Shown one piece after another: positions 25,217 to 34,491 of a stretch of DNA of 44,184 nucleotides (positions are counted from its first letter, which is position 1; the number at the start of each line of letters is the position of its first letter). The DNA comes from Sphingomonas sp. SRS2 (lineage in GTDB: Bacteria; Pseudomonadota; Alphaproteobacteria; Sphingomonadales; Sphingomonadaceae), in contig NZ_LARW01000052.1 in the NCBI RefSeq assembly GCF_000971055.1, positions 1 to 44,184 of the forward strand. The letters run 5' to 3'. Position numbers and translations under genes: made by a program. Below the pieces are notes generated by a model. That model was not told the DNA's origin and ran no database searches. It was given only the letters and a program-made list of their open reading frames with translations.

Positions 25217-25683
25217 CCGCCGTCGCCGACCGCCAGCGCGCGCGCCTCGATGGCGCGTAGCATGCTGATGAAACGATCGAGCTCCTCGACCGGGAAATGG
25301 TTGAATATGCGCCCCTCGAACTCGATCGCCTTGGGCGCGACGTCCGCATAGAGCTTCTGTCCCGCCTTGGTCAGCGTCAAAAGCCGCGAGCGGCGATCGG
25401 CGCGGTTGGGCGTCCGCACGATCAGTCCCCGGTCGACCAGCGCGATCGTCGCCCGGCTGACCGTGACTTTGTCCATCCGCGTCTTCGCGCAGATTTCCTG
25501 CTGGGTGACGCCGTCATTTTCGGCGACCACGGCAATGACCCGCCATTCGGGGATCGATAGCCCGAACAACGCCTCATAGGCGCTCGCGATCACGTCGCTG
25601 ACGACGTTGGACGTCACCGACAGGCGATAGGGTATGAAATCGTCGAGGATGAGACTCTTGGCCGCCATGCGCGTTGGTAACAT
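25213..25683 (-). CDS. MarR family regulator, probably of tyrosine catabolism
   Basis: A MarR-type winged-helix protein of about 156 aa. The DNA-binding part is TQQEICAKTRMDKVTVSRATIALVDRGLIVR followed by the wing RTPNRADRRSRLLTLT. It is divergent from hppD-hmgA-fahA, which suggests that it controls homogentisate-pathway expression (HpdR-like). ATG at 25683 lies inside the inverted repeat proposed as operator; ATG at 25668 (MAAKSLILDD) is an alternative. Its stop overlaps the TetR stop region by 4 nt. Confidence 0.87.
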   Translation of the reverse strand: MLPTRMAAKSLILDDFIPYRLSVTSNVVSDVIASAYEALFGLSIPEWRVIAVVAENDGVTQQEICAKTRMDKVTVSRATIALVDRGLIVRTPNRADRRSRLLTLTKAGQKLYADVAPKAIEFEGRIFNHFPVEELDRFISMLRAIEARALAVGDGG

Positions 25684-25722
25684 TTGACACGACTCCGGGC
25701 AAACATCTATTGGTGTCAAATG
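25681..25722. promoter_or_regulatory. operator-like inverted repeat between marR-type gene and hppD
   Basis: Perfect 10-bp arms catttgacac (25681-25690) and gtgtcaaatg (25713-25722) with a 22-nt spacer. Each arm contains TTGACA reading inward, so the arms could overlap the -35 boxes of both divergent promoters. Binding of the MarR-type protein here would control its own gene and the hppD operon; this is inference from position. Confidence 0.65.
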
Positions 25723-25742
25723 ATACTATATGCGAGGCAGCC

Positions 25743-26819
25743 ATGACCGACCCGAATCTCGAACCGCATCACAATCCGCTGGGGCTCGACGGCTTCGAAT
25801 TCGTCGAGTTCACCGGCCCCGACCCCCAGGCGCTCGCCGCGCTGTTCGAGACGATGGGCTTCACCCATCTCGGCGATCACCGGTCGAAGAATGTCCGCCG
25901 CTATCAGCAGGGCGACATGAACTTCATCCTCAACATGGACGCCGGCGGCCAGGCCGCCGATTTCCGCGCCGCGCACGGGCCATCGGCCAACGCGATGGCT
26001 TTCCGCGTCCATGACGCCGCCAAGGCGCTGGAGAAGGCGGTCAAGCGCGGCGCGAAGAAGGTCGAGGGACCGGTCGGCCCGATGGAGCTCAACATCCCCG
26101 CGATCGAGGGGATCGGCGGATCGAACCTCTACCTGGTCGATCGCTATGGCGCGCAGGAAATCTACGACGTCGATTTCCGTCCGGTGCCCGGCGCGACGAA
26201 GGATCAGAATTCGGCGGGCCTCCACACGCTCGATCACCTGACCCACAATGTCCATCGCGGGCGGATGAATCATTGGGCCGAGTTCTACGAGCGCATCTTC
26301 AACTTTCGCGAAATCCGGTATTTCGACATCGAGGGGCAGGCGACCGCGCTGGTCAGCAAGGCGATGACCGGGCCCGACGACAAGATTCGCATCCCGCTCA
26401 ACGAAAGCCAGGACGAACACAGCCAGATCGAGGAGTTCCTGCGCGAATATAAGGGCGAAGGCATCCAGCATCTGGCGCTGGCCACCGACGACATCTTCGC
26501 GACGGTCGACCGGCTCCGCGCCAACGGCGTCCGTTTCCAGACTTCGCCCGACACTTATTTCGACGGCATCGACCAGCGCCTGCCCGGCCACGGCCATGAT
26601 ATCGAGGAGATGCGCAAGCGCGGCATCCTGATCGATGGCGCACCGGAAACCGGCGGCGGCCTGCTCCTCCAGATCTTCACCGAGAATATGGTCGGCCCGA
26701 TCTTCTTCGAGATCATTCAGCGCAAGGGCAATGAAGGTTTCGGCGAGGGCAATTTCAAGGCGCTGTTCGAGTCGATCGAGCAGGACCAGATTCGCCGCGG
26801 TGTCGTTAAGGTGGATTAA
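25743..26819 (+). CDS. hppD: 4-hydroxyphenylpyruvate dioxygenase
   Basis: Converts 4-hydroxyphenylpyruvate to homogentisate in tyrosine degradation. The 358-aa protein has two vicinal-oxygen-chelate halves; the iron ligands appear as His165 (LDHLTHNV), His243 (GIQHLAL) and Glu323 ([10 protein letters not shown]), the last in the characteristic C-terminal block [17 protein letters not shown] at 25743 is preceded by GAGG; an upstream in-frame extension is rejected because it crosses the operator. The hmgA start overlaps its stop by one base. Confidence 0.97.
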   Translation: MTDPNLEPHHNPLGLDGFEFVEFTGPDPQALAALFETMGFTHLGDHRSKNVRRYQQGDMNFILNMDAGGQAADFRAAHGPSANAMAFRVHDAAKALEKAVKRGAKKVEGPVGPMELNIPAIEGIGGSNLYLVDRYGAQEIYDVDFRPVPGATKDQNSAGLHTLDHLTHNVHRGRMNHWAEFYERIFNFREIRYFDIEGQATALVSKAMTGPDDKIRIPLNESQDEHSQIEEFLREYKGEGIQHLALATDDIFATVDRLRANGVRFQTSPDTYFDGIDQRLPGHGHDIEEMRKRGILIDGAPETGGGLLLQIFTENMVGPIFFEIIQRKGNEGFGEGNFKALFESIEQDQIRRGVVKVD

Positions 26820-28099
26820 TGTCCGACGGCCCGCGCTACTTCCCCGGCTTCGGCAATCACGTCTCGACCGAAGCGGTCGCGGGCGCGTTGCCGGTCGGGC
26901 GCAATTCGCCCCAGCGCGTGCCGTTCGGCCTCTATGCCGAGCAGCTTTCGGGGACCGCCTTCACCGCCCCGCGCGCCGAGAACCGACGGAGCTGGCTCTA
27001 CCGCATACGCCCGGCGGCGAACCATCCACCGTTCAGGCCCTATGCGGCGGCGTCACTGCTTCGCTCGGCCCCCTTCGATGAAGCGCCGCCAACGCCCAAT
27101 CGCCTGCGCTGGGACCCGCTGCCACTGCCCGGCGAGCCCACCGACTTCATCGATGGCCTGATCAGCATCGCCGGCAATGTCGGCGCCGGTGTGCATCTCT
27201 ATGCGGCGAACCGATCGATGGAGCGTCGCGCCTTCTACAATGCCGATGGCGAATTGCTGATCGTGCCGCAGCAGGGGCGGCTGCGCATCGTCACCGAACT
27301 GGGTTTGATCGAGATCGAGCCGCTCCAGATCGCACTGATCCCGCGCGGCGTGCGGTTCCGGGTCGATCTGCCCGATGGCGCGGCCAGCGGCTATGTCTGC
27401 GAAAATTACGGGCCGGCCTTCCGCCTGCCCGATCTCGGCCCGATCGGCGCGAACGGCCTCGCCAATGTCCGCGATTTCGAGACGCCGGCCGCATGGTTCG
27501 AGGATGTCGACGCACCCACTGAGCTGATCCAGAAATTCCAGGGGACATTATGGACGACGACGCTCGATCATTCGCCGTTCGACGTCGTCGCCTGGCACGG
27601 CAATCTCGCGCCCAGCCGTTACGATCTCCGCCGGTTCAACACGGTGAACACGGTCAGCTTCGACCATCCGGACCCGTCGATCTTCACGGTGCTCACCTCA
27701 CCCGGCGATATGCCCGGCACCGCCAATTGCGACTTCGTAATATTTCCGCCGCGCTGGATAGTGGCCGAGGGGACCTTTCGTCCGCCCTGGTTCCACCGCA
27801 ATGTGATGAGCGAATATATGGGGCTGATCGAAGGCAGCTACGACGCCAAGGCAGGCGGCTTCGCGCCGGGCGGCGGATCGCTTCACAATCAGATGTCCGG
27901 CCATGGCCCCGATCAGGCGAGCTATGACGCCGCGATTGCCGCCGAGCTGAAGCCGCACAGGATTGATAAGACGATGGCGTTCATGTTCGAAAGCCGCAGC
28001 GTGTTGCGCCCCACCCGCTTCGCGCTCGAAACCCCGCTGATGCAGCTCGACTATGACGATGTCTGGACCGGCTTCACCAAGGCGGAGTTGCCGAAATGA
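26819..28099 (+). CDS. hmgA: homogentisate 1,2-dioxygenase
   Basis: Opens the homogentisate ring to maleylacetoacetate. The 426-aa protein has the family N-terminus [14 protein letters not shown], the [20 protein letters not shown] block, and the C-terminal iron-binding region with [20 protein letters not shown] (His and Glu ligands) and [12 protein letters not shown] (His). ATG start overlaps the hppD stop (TAATG), and its stop overlaps the fahA ATG. The pathway also needs maleylacetoacetate isomerase, whose gene is not in this window. Confidence 0.97.
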   Translation: MSDGPRYFPGFGNHVSTEAVAGALPVGRNSPQRVPFGLYAEQLSGTAFTAPRAENRRSWLYRIRPAANHPPFRPYAAASLLRSAPFDEAPPTPNRLRWDPLPLPGEPTDFIDGLISIAGNVGAGVHLYAANRSMERRAFYNADGELLIVPQQGRLRIVTELGLIEIEPLQIALIPRGVRFRVDLPDGAASGYVCENYGPAFRLPDLGPIGANGLANVRDFETPAAWFEDVDAPTELIQKFQGTLWTTTLDHSPFDVVAWHGNLAPSRYDLRRFNTVNTVSFDHPDPSIFTVLTSPGDMPGTANCDFVIFPPRWIVAEGTFRPPWFHRNVMSEYMGLIEGSYDAKAGGFAPGGGSLHNQMSGHGPDQASYDAAIAAELKPHRIDKTMAFMFESRSVLRPTRFALETPLMQLDYDDVWTGFTKAELPK

Positions 28100-29373
28100 C
28101 GATGATCGACGACACCCATGATCCGGCGCTGACCAGCTGGGTACCCGGCGCCGATGGCCACGCCGACTTCCCGATCCAGAACCTGCCTTATGGCATCTTC
28201 TCGGTGGGTGGCGACACGCCGCGTCCGGCCGTCGCGATCGGCGACAAGCTGCTCGACCTGTCCGCGATCAGCGGGCTGCTGCCGGTCGAGGTGACGGGGA
28301 GCACGCTCAATGCGCTGTTCGCGATCGCCCCGGAACGACGAACGGCACTGCGCCGCAAGCTGTCCGAATTGCTGTCGGCCGGTCATCACAGCGCCGCGCT
28401 CGCCGCGCATCTTCACGACATCGCGGCGGTGACGATGCACCTGCCGGCTGCGATCGGCGACTATACCGACTTCTATGTCGGCATCCATCACGCCAACAAT
28501 ATCGGCCGCCAGTTCCGGCCCGACAATCCACTGCTGCCCAATTATAAATATGTCCCGATCGGCTATCATGGCCGCGCCTCGTCGATCCGCCCCTCGGGCG
28601 TGCCGCTGATTCGCCCCAAGGGGCAGCGCAAGCCGCCCGAAGCCGACGCACCGCTGTTCGGACCCTCGGCCCGGCTCGACTATGAGTTGGAGCTGGCGGT
28701 GTGGATCGGCCGGGGCAATGATCTTGGCGAGCCGATCCCGATCGACGAGGCCGCCGATCATATCGCCGGCTTCTGCCTGCTCAACGACTGGTCGGCGCGC
28801 GACTTCCAGGCGTGGGAATATCAACCGCTCGGCCCTTTCCTCGCCAAGAATTTCCATTCGACGATCTCGCCCTGGGTGGTGGCGGCCGAGGCGCTCGCGC
28901 CCTTTCGCACCGCGCAGCCCCCCCGGCCCGAAGGCGACCCGCGCCCGCTCGACTATCTGTGGGACGAGGCCGATCAACGAGGCGGCGCGCTGGCAATCGA
29001 TCTCGAAGTCCATCTGTTGACCGCGAAGATGCGCGCGGCGGGAATGACGCCCCACCGCCTGAGCCAGGGCCCTGCGGCGAACATGTACTGGACCGTCGCG
29101 CAGATGGTCACGCACCACAGTTCGAACGGCTGCAACCTTCACCCCGGCGACCTGCTCGGCACCGGCACCATATCGGCCCCGACCGAAGACGGCTTCGGCA
29201 GCCTGATGGAGCTATCGCGCGGCGGCAGCCAACCGGTGAAACTGCCGGGCGGCGAGGAGCGCAGCTTCCTGTCCGATGGCGACGAGGTGATCCTGCGGGC
29301 GCAAGCGCGCGCCGAAGGCTATGCCCCGATCGGCTTCGGCGACTGCCGCGCGGTGGTGCTGCCGGCGCGATAG
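28096..29373 (+). CDS. fahA: fumarylacetoacetase
   Basis: Hydrolyses fumarylacetoacetate to fumarate and acetoacetate, the last step of tyrosine degradation. The 425-aa enzyme has the FAH N-terminal SH3-like domain (residues 20-120, [15 protein letters not shown]) and the catalytic domain with [16 protein letters not shown] (metal and catalytic His), [11 protein letters not shown] (Glu ligands), [11 protein letters not shown] (Asp) and the [10 protein letters not shown] segment. Coupled to hmgA by ATGA. The stop lies 3 nt from the convergent TonB-receptor stop, which leaves no room for a terminator between them. Confidence 0.97.
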   Translation: MTMIDDTHDPALTSWVPGADGHADFPIQNLPYGIFSVGGDTPRPAVAIGDKLLDLSAISGLLPVEVTGSTLNALFAIAPERRTALRRKLSELLSAGHHSAALAAHLHDIAAVTMHLPAAIGDYTDFYVGIHHANNIGRQFRPDNPLLPNYKYVPIGYHGRASSIRPSGVPLIRPKGQRKPPEADAPLFGPSARLDYELELAVWIGRGNDLGEPIPIDEAADHIAGFCLLNDWSARDFQAWEYQPLGPFLAKNFHSTISPWVVAAEALAPFRTAQPPRPEGDPRPLDYLWDEADQRGGALAIDLEVHLLTAKMRAAGMTPHRLSQGPAANMYWTVAQMVTHHSSNGCNLHPGDLLGTGTISAPTEDGFGSLMELSRGGSQPVKLPGGEERSFLSDGDEVILRAQARAEGYAPIGFGDCRAVVLPAR

Positions 29374-29376
29374 AGG

Positions 29377-32148
29377 TCAGAAGAACAGCTTGCGAAATTC
29401 AATCCGGATCGTTCGCCCCGCCGGGTCGAGATAGCCCGGCTGGTAGCGCAGCGGCGTCGCGCCGGTGGCGTCGCGGACCTTCTGCTGGCTGTCGAACAGA
29501 TTGTCGACCCGCAGCGACAGGCGCGCGCCCTGCGCCCAGTCCGAATCGATCAGCATGGGAATCTGCGCCAGCTGGACGAACAGGCGGGCGTTGATCTTCG
29601 CATAGGGCGAGAAGCGCAGACTGCCGGTGGGCGATCCGACCGCGCCGTCGACGGTGGTGCCGCTGCGCCAGTTGGCGTTGATCCGCCCGCCGATGCCATT
29701 GTTGGCGTAGTTGAGCTGCGCTTCCAGTTCATGTTCGGCGGTGCCCCCGCTCGAACCCAGCGTGTCGCCCCTGAGCAGGTCGAGCACGGGCAGGCCCTGA
29801 CGGATCAGCACCTCATCCTTGAAATGCCAGGTGTGGAACAGCGAGAATTGCAGGCGGCCTCCCTGTCCCGCGCCGCCGCCGGGACCACGCCCGCCGCCTC
29901 GCCCCCCAAAACCGCCCGGGCCACCGGGGCCGCCCGGCCTGCCCGCGCCTTGCCCGCCGCCGGGCCCGCCAGCTTGCCCGCTTTGCCCCGCTGCCTCGCG
30001 GGCGGCCTGGGCGGCGGCGCGGCGTTCCATCGCCTCCTTCGCGCGGCGGCTGTTGCGCATCGCCTCGATCAGCGCTTCGGAGGTCTTGAGCCGGTGGCTG
30101 AAGGTCACGCCCCATCGCAGCTCGCTGCTGCTCAGCCGCTCGAAATTGATCGGACGCGCATCGACCCGCACCAGATTGCCATCGGTGTCGCGGGTGAAGC
30201 GATCGGAAAAGGCCGCCTCGATTGCCGCGGTCGGCTCGGGAAAACCCGCAACCGCGTTGCGGATGCGGCTGTTGATATAGTTCGCGGTCAGGGTGATGTC
30301 GGCCTTGAAAGGCTTCGCGGTCAGCCCGAGCTTCATCACCCGGCGGCGATCGCCGTCGAGCAGCGGATTGCCGCCGCTGATCTGGCTGATATCCACGGTC
30401 GTCCCGCGCACATAGTCATAGGTGCGGACGTCGGGAGTGATGACGGTGGGATTGCCAAGCTGCTGGACGGTCGGCGGCGTGCGGTCCTCATTCATCGAGA
30501 AGATCAGGCTGACGCCCGATACCGGCTTCCAGTTCGCGCCATAGCCCCAGCCGCCGAGCGTGCCGAAATCCGAATAGCGGTCGGCGGTGGCGTTGACGTT
30601 GAGCGACAGATCCCCGATCGCGGCGAGGATATCGTCGCGCCGGCTCGTGATCGGCAGGTCGAAGCTCGCCTGGCCATTGAGATTGGTGCGCGACAGGTCG
30701 CTCGACGATACGACGCCCAGTCGGGTCGAGCTGGCGTCGAGCGCGAGTATGTCGAACCCGCCCTTGAAGCTGGCGTTGAGCGGGCCGGCCGGAAGCTGGG
30801 CGAGCGAACCGGCGGCGACGAAATCGACATTGCCGCTGTCCGATACCGATCTGGCGCGGTCGGTCAGCCGCGTGTCGAGCAACGCGGCCGGGATCGTCCC
30901 GAACGGGTTGAGCGCCGGATCGCCGGCTATGAGCCCGGCCTGAAGATCGGTGATGTCGATGCCGCGCACCGTGCGCGTCCGCGACACGCCATGGTCATAG
31001 CCGCCGGTCAGCGACATCCGCCATTTGGCGACATCCTTGTCGAGAGTGACGCCGAGATGGCCGGTATAGCCCTCGCTGCTCTGGGTGAGCGGATCGGTGC
31101 CCAGATAACGCAGCAGCGTCGCATCGGCGCCGAACGGCGAATAGGGGTTGGCCGCCGGCAGCAACAGGCTCGCGCCCGGAAGCCCGCGCAGCGAATCGCT
31201 GTCGGTGACGTCGAGCGTCGCGTTGATCGTTGCCGCGACGGTGCCGAAGATGTTGCGCGCATAGACCGAGTTGAGGCTGAGCGTCTTCTGTTCGGCCCTT
31301 ATCGTACGGTAACGCCCGACATCGGTCCGGTTGGGACGGTTGGCGGTTCCCGCAAAATCGGCAAGCGATGGTACGCCATTGGCTGCGGAGACGGGAACCC
31401 CCGCGCTGGTGACGGGAGCACCCGCCAAGGCGCTTAGCGCCGGATCGATCTCGGCCCCATTGGGTATGCCGACGATGTTTCCGGTCGTGTCGAACGCCCG
31501 CCCGCCGCTGCGCGAAACGAGATTGCGCTCGGCCTCGGTGATCGCGGCAACGGCTTCATATTCGAGGTTGAGGTTGAAGCGCTGGTCCTGCCGGATGCGA
31601 AGCAGGTTGAGCTCGATCTCGCCCTGCCTGCCGCCGCCCTGGGTCGCCAGGCCGCCCTCGACCTCGCCCACGATCGAGCGGAAGCGGCGGCGCAGGACGA
31701 TGTTCACGACGCGCTGATTGGCGCTGTAGCCATATTTGAGCGCGGCTTCCTCGGGCAGGATGTCGACCCGCTCGATCGCTTCTGAGGGGATGTCGCGTAT
31801 CTCGGCGAAGCCCGAAATACGGCGACCGTTGAGCAGCGTCACCGGCTGCTCGCCGCGTCCGCGGTCGCTGCGCGTCTGTGGTGCGAGCTCCTCGAGCAGT
31901 TCAGCGACCGAGCTGACGCCCAGCGCGCGGATATCGCCGCTGTTCAGCTGGCGCTCGGGCGCGATATCGCCAATTACAGCGCCGCGTTGCCGCTCGCCGG
32001 TAACGGTAATCTCGGCACCCTCATCAAACTCCGCATCGTCCTGCGCGCCGCGCGGCGGCTCGACGGATTGCGCGACGGCCGGCGCGCCACCGGAAAGCAC
32101 GGCCAGCAGGACGACACATGCGCTACCAGACCACCTGTTCAACCGCAC
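29377..32148 (-). CDS. TonB-dependent outer-membrane receptor with Gly-rich insert
   Basis: A receptor of about 923 aa. It begins with a signal peptide (residues 1-28, CVVLLAVLSGGAPAVAQ), then a plug domain (about 45-165; SVAELLEELAPQTRSDRGRG, GRRISGFAEIRDIPSEAIER), and a long beta-barrel ending LRIEFRKLFF-like with a terminal Phe (here IRIEFRKLFF). Around residues 719-766 an insert is almost only Gly, Pro, Arg and Gln, followed by LQFSLFHTWHFKDEVL, so it likely forms a surface loop. The substrate is unknown. GTG 32148 has GGGAG at 7 nt; TTG 32151 is an alternative. No TonB box can be fixed by eye. Confidence 0.9.
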   Translation of the reverse strand: MRLNRWSGSACVVLLAVLSGGAPAVAQSVEPPRGAQDDAEFDEGAEITVTGERQRGAVIGDIAPERQLNSGDIRALGVSSVAELLEELAPQTRSDRGRGEQPVTLLNGRRISGFAEIRDIPSEAIERVDILPEEAALKYGYSANQRVVNIVLRRRFRSIVGEVEGGLATQGGGRQGEIELNLLRIRQDQRFNLNLEYEAVAAITEAERNLVSRSGGRAFDTTGNIVGIPNGAEIDPALSALAGAPVTSAGVPVSAANGVPSLADFAGTANRPNRTDVGRYRTIRAEQKTLSLNSVYARNIFGTVAATINATLDVTDSDSLRGLPGASLLLPAANPYSPFGADATLLRYLGTDPLTQSSEGYTGHLGVTLDKDVAKWRMSLTGGYDHGVSRTRTVRGIDITDLQAGLIAGDPALNPFGTIPAALLDTRLTDRARSVSDSGNVDFVAAGSLAQLPAGPLNASFKGGFDILALDASSTRLGVVSSSDLSRTNLNGQASFDLPITSRRDDILAAIGDLSLNVNATADRYSDFGTLGGWGYGANWKPVSGVSLIFSMNEDRTPPTVQQLGNPTVITPDVRTYDYVRGTTVDISQISGGNPLLDGDRRRVMKLGLTAKPFKADITLTANYINSRIRNAVAGFPEPTAAIEAAFSDRFTRDTDGNLVRVDARPINFERLSSSELRWGVTFSHRLKTSEALIEAMRNSRRAKEAMERRAAAQAAREAAGQSGQAGGPGGGQGAGRPGGPGGPGGFGGRGGGRGPGGGAGQGGRLQFSLFHTWHFKDEVLIRQGLPVLDLLRGDTLGSSGGTAEHELEAQLNYANNGIGGRINANWRSGTTVDGAVGSPTGSLRFSPYAKINARLFVQLAQIPMLIDSDWAQGARLSLRVDNLFDSQQKVRDATGATPLRYQPGYLDPAGRTIRIEFRKLFF

Positions 32149-32233
32149 CAAGATACTCCCGCCCGAATCACTATACGGGCGCTCTTAGCCGATAATTCTG
32201 ACGGGATATGTCAGGGGTGAAATGAGCCGCGGC

Positions 32234-32314
32234 TCAGATAACGTTGAACAGCAGCAAGGCGACGATGATGATGCCCGGAACGCCTAGCAACCACAGGATA
32301 ATGCCTTTGCCCAT
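32234..32314 (-). CDS. 26-aa small membrane protein
   Basis: A complete tiny frame, MGKGIILWLLGVPGIII then VALLLFNVI, that is one transmembrane helix with a Gly-Lys head and a Pro kink. The ribosome site GGGAGAGTGAG is very strong and directly upstream of the ATG. I have the impression that very similar short peptides are common in sphingomonads, where they are often left unannotated. Function unknown. It lies between the TonB receptor start and dsbB. Confidence 0.65.
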   Translation of the reverse strand: MGKGIILWLLGVPGIIIVALLLFNVI

Positions 32315-32501
32315 CTCACTCTCCCAAAGGGCGGAATTCCTTTCGAACCCGCCAGATCACAACGATAGCGTTCGGCTGCTGTTCCATGTTGTTGCCGCGT
32401 CCGCAGGGGCCGGTCAGTGGCGCGCACGGCACTCGCCCGAGCAGCGCCGGATAGGGCGGTAAGGGCTTATCTTTGCCCGCCACTGCTTTTATACCGTGGG
32501 C

Positions 32502-32975
32502 ATGACCCCGTTCGCCCAGGCCAGGCTCGCCGCGCTTCTGCTTCCCGCCGTGCTGATGACCGGCGCGCTCGGTTCGCAATATATCGGCGGGCTGTTTCCC
32601 TGCGAAATGTGCCACTGGCAGCGCTGGCCGCACGAGGCGGCGATCGCGCTGGCGCTGTTCGCCTTTCCGCTGCGCGAACGCCCCTGGGGCCGCATCCTCG
32701 TCGCGCTGGCGATCGTCGCGATCCTGATCAGCGGCGCGATCGGCCTGTTCCACGCCGGGGTCGAATATCACTGGTGGCAGGGGATCACCCGCTGCGCTGC
32801 GCCGGTCTCGGGCGCGTCGAGCACCGATATCCTCGCGCAGATCATGGCGACCCCGATGATCCAGTGCGACGTACCGCAATGGACTCTGTTCGGCATATCG
32901 CTGGCCGGCTTCAACGCGATCTTCTCGATCCTCGGCGGCCTCGGCATCGCCGCATTATGGGCGCGCCGCGCATGA
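32502..32975 (+). CDS. dsbB: disulfide bond formation protein B
   Basis: An inner-membrane quinone reductase-type protein that reoxidises DsbA. The 157-aa protein has four hydrophobic helices. The first periplasmic redox pair is Cys34/Cys37 in LFPCEMCHWQRWPH, and the second loop carries ITRCAAP and MIQCDVPQW, so both cysteine pairs are present. ATG at 32502 is preferred; GTG at 32496 would add two residues. Its stop overlaps the coq7 start (ATGA). Confidence 0.93.
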   Translation: MTPFAQARLAALLLPAVLMTGALGSQYIGGLFPCEMCHWQRWPHEAAIALALFAFPLRERPWGRILVALAIVAILISGAIGLFHAGVEYHWWQGITRCAAPVSGASSTDILAQIMATPMIQCDVPQWTLFGISLAGFNAIFSILGGLGIAALWARRA

Positions 32976-33493
32976 GCACCACCGACACGCAGCGTAAAGC
33001 CATGATCCGCGTCGACCAGGCCGGCGAATATGGCGCGACACGCATCTATGCCGGGCAGTTGGCGGTGATGGGGCAACGCACCGACGAGGCCCGCGCAATC
33101 GCGCGGATGGCCGAGCAGGAGGCGCGTCACCGCAAGGTCTTCGATGCGATGATCGCCGAACGCGGCGTCCGGCCGACCGCGCTTCAGCCGCTGTGGAACG
33201 TCGCCGGCTTCGCCCTAGGCGCGGCGACCGCGCTGCTCGGGCCGAAGGCGGCAATGGCCTGCACCGCCGCGATCGAGACCGAGATCGACCGTCATTATGG
33301 CGAACAGCTCGACCAGATCGGCGACAGCGATCCCGAGTTGTCCGCCACCATCGCCGAATTTCGGGCCGAGGAAGTCGAGCATCGTGACGCCGCCATCGCG
33401 GCGGGCGCGGAACAGGCGCCCGCCTATCCGCTTTTATCCGGTGCGATCAGGCTCGGCTGCCGCATTGCCATCGGCCTGTCGCGGCACATATAG
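32972..33493 (+). CDS. coq7: demethoxyubiquinol hydroxylase Coq7
   Basis: Hydroxylates 2-polyprenyl-3-methyl-6-methoxy-1,4-benzoquinol in ubiquinone synthesis at the inner membrane. The 173-aa di-iron protein shows all ligand motifs: Glu19 (VDQAGEYGA), Glu50 and His53 (MAEQEARHRK), Glu102 (ETEIDRH), Glu134 and His137 (AEEVEHRD). A long upstream open extension is a shadow of dsbB. ATGA overlap with dsbB links a quinone-using enzyme to quinone synthesis. Confidence 0.95.
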   Translation: MSTTDTQRKAMIRVDQAGEYGATRIYAGQLAVMGQRTDEARAIARMAEQEARHRKVFDAMIAERGVRPTALQPLWNVAGFALGAATALLGPKAAMACTAAIETEIDRHYGEQLDQIGDSDPELSATIAEFRAEEVEHRDAAIAAGAEQAPAYPLLSGAIRLGCRIAIGLSRHI

Positions 33494-33524
33494 TCGACAG
33501 ACATCACAGGACAGGACCGCGCCG

Positions 33525-33926
33525 ATGAAGACGACCCGCTTTCTTTCTCCGGCGCTGGCGATGATCGCCGCTCTCGCGTCGATCGGCCCTGTCTCCGCTC
33601 CGGCCGTGGCGCAGCGCGCCGAACGGGTGCTGACGATCTTCGGCACCGATCCCTGCCCGACGAGCAATGGTGAGGAAATCGTCGTCTGCCGCCGCATGCC
33701 CGAGGCGGAGCGTTATCGCATCCCCGAAGAGCTCCGCCGGACACAGGGCCGTGAAAGCGAGACCTGGGGCGACCGGGCGTCGAGCATCGAATATGTCGGC
33801 AAGAGCGGCACCAACAGCTGCTCGCCGAGCGGATCGAGCGGCGCGTCGGGCTGCTTCCGCGAAATGGCGCGCAAGGCCTGTGATGAGGACAAGGCCGACG
33901 GCAAGAAGTGCGGGATCAAATTCTGA
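33525..33926 (+). CDS. secreted Cys-containing protein, paralogue 1
   Basis: A 133-aa protein with a signal peptide (residues 1-29, ALAMIAALASIGPVSAPAVAQ). The mature part shares an ordered motif set with the gene at 34090: FGTDPCPTSNGEEIVVC, then RIPEELR, then NSCSPSGSSGASGCFR. The six or so cysteines imply periplasmic disulfides. Function unknown; the conserved spacing suggests an alphaproteobacterial family. It follows coq7 by 31 nt with ATG at 33525. Confidence 0.75.
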   Translation: MKTTRFLSPALAMIAALASIGPVSAPAVAQRAERVLTIFGTDPCPTSNGEEIVVCRRMPEAERYRIPEELRRTQGRESETWGDRASSIEYVGKSGTNSCSPSGSSGASGCFREMARKACDEDKADGKKCGIKF

Positions 33927-33944
33927 CGACGCGCCTGACGCCCC

Positions 33945-34034
33945 GTCACCCCAGCGCAGGCTGGGGTCTCGGGCGGCGCGGACGGATTTTAGGTCGCGAC
34001 CCACGCCCGAGATGCCAGCCTGCGCTGGCATGAC
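33945..34034. repeat. composite 30-bp inverted repeat between paralogues
   Basis: Two outer arms of about 30 nt (33945-33974 and 34005-34034) are imperfect reverse complements, and each arm contains its own palindrome: accccagc..gctggggt in the left arm and atgccagc..gctggcat in the right. The same core occurs at 7601-7622, and a related palindrome at 36888-36913. It looks like a BIME/REP-like mobile palindrome. Confidence 0.8.
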
Positions 34035-34089
34035 GACGGGATTCGATCCGTTCAGCACCCCGAAAGCCGTTCGCGCGTTAGCTTGATCT

Positions 34090-34491
34090 ATGAAACTGGC
34101 CCTCCTCGTTCCGATGCTGCTCGCCGCGGCCCCGCTGTCCGCCGCGCCCGAGACCCCGGCGCTGCCCGGCGAAGCGCCGCCGCCGCGCGTCAGCACGCTG
34201 GTCGTCTACGGCGACGATCCCTGTCCGCGCAGCAAGGATGACGAGATCATCGTCTGCGCCCGCCAGCCCGAGAGCGACCGTTTCCGCATCCCCAAGCAGT
34301 TCCGGAAGAAGAAAACCGAGGACGGATCAGGACAAAGCTGGACCGAGCGGACCCGGACGCTCGACATGGTCAGCAAGAAGGGCCTGCCGAACAGCTGCTC
34401 GCCGCACGGGTCGGGCGGTCAGACAGGATGCATGCGCCAATTCCTCGAAGCCGCGCGGGCCGAGCGCGAGGCTGCGAAACGGGGAGAATAG
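34090..34491 (+). CDS. secreted Cys-containing protein, paralogue 2
   Basis: A 133-aa protein with a signal peptide (1-18, LALLVPMLLAAAPLSAAP). The mature region reads VVYGDDPCPRSKDDEIIVC, RIPKQFRKK, SWTERTRTLDMV and NSCSPHGSGGQTGCMR, matching the order and spacing of the gene at 33525. The C-terminus is a charged helix. The two genes have the same length and appear to be an old tandem duplication separated by a palindromic repeat. Function unknown. Confidence 0.75.
   Translation: MKLALLVPMLLAAAPLSAAPETPALPGEAPPPRVSTLVVYGDDPCPRSKDDEIIVCARQPESDRFRIPKQFRKKKTEDGSGQSWTERTRTLDMVSKKGLPNSCSPHGSGGQTGCMRQFLEAARAEREAAKRGE

Noticed and set aside
29731-31437. A 568-codon plus-strand frame opposite the TonB receptor
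   Set aside because: Composition (Arg, Gly, Ala, Gln) is that of an antisense shadow in GC-rich DNA; the minus strand encodes clear plug and barrel motifs.
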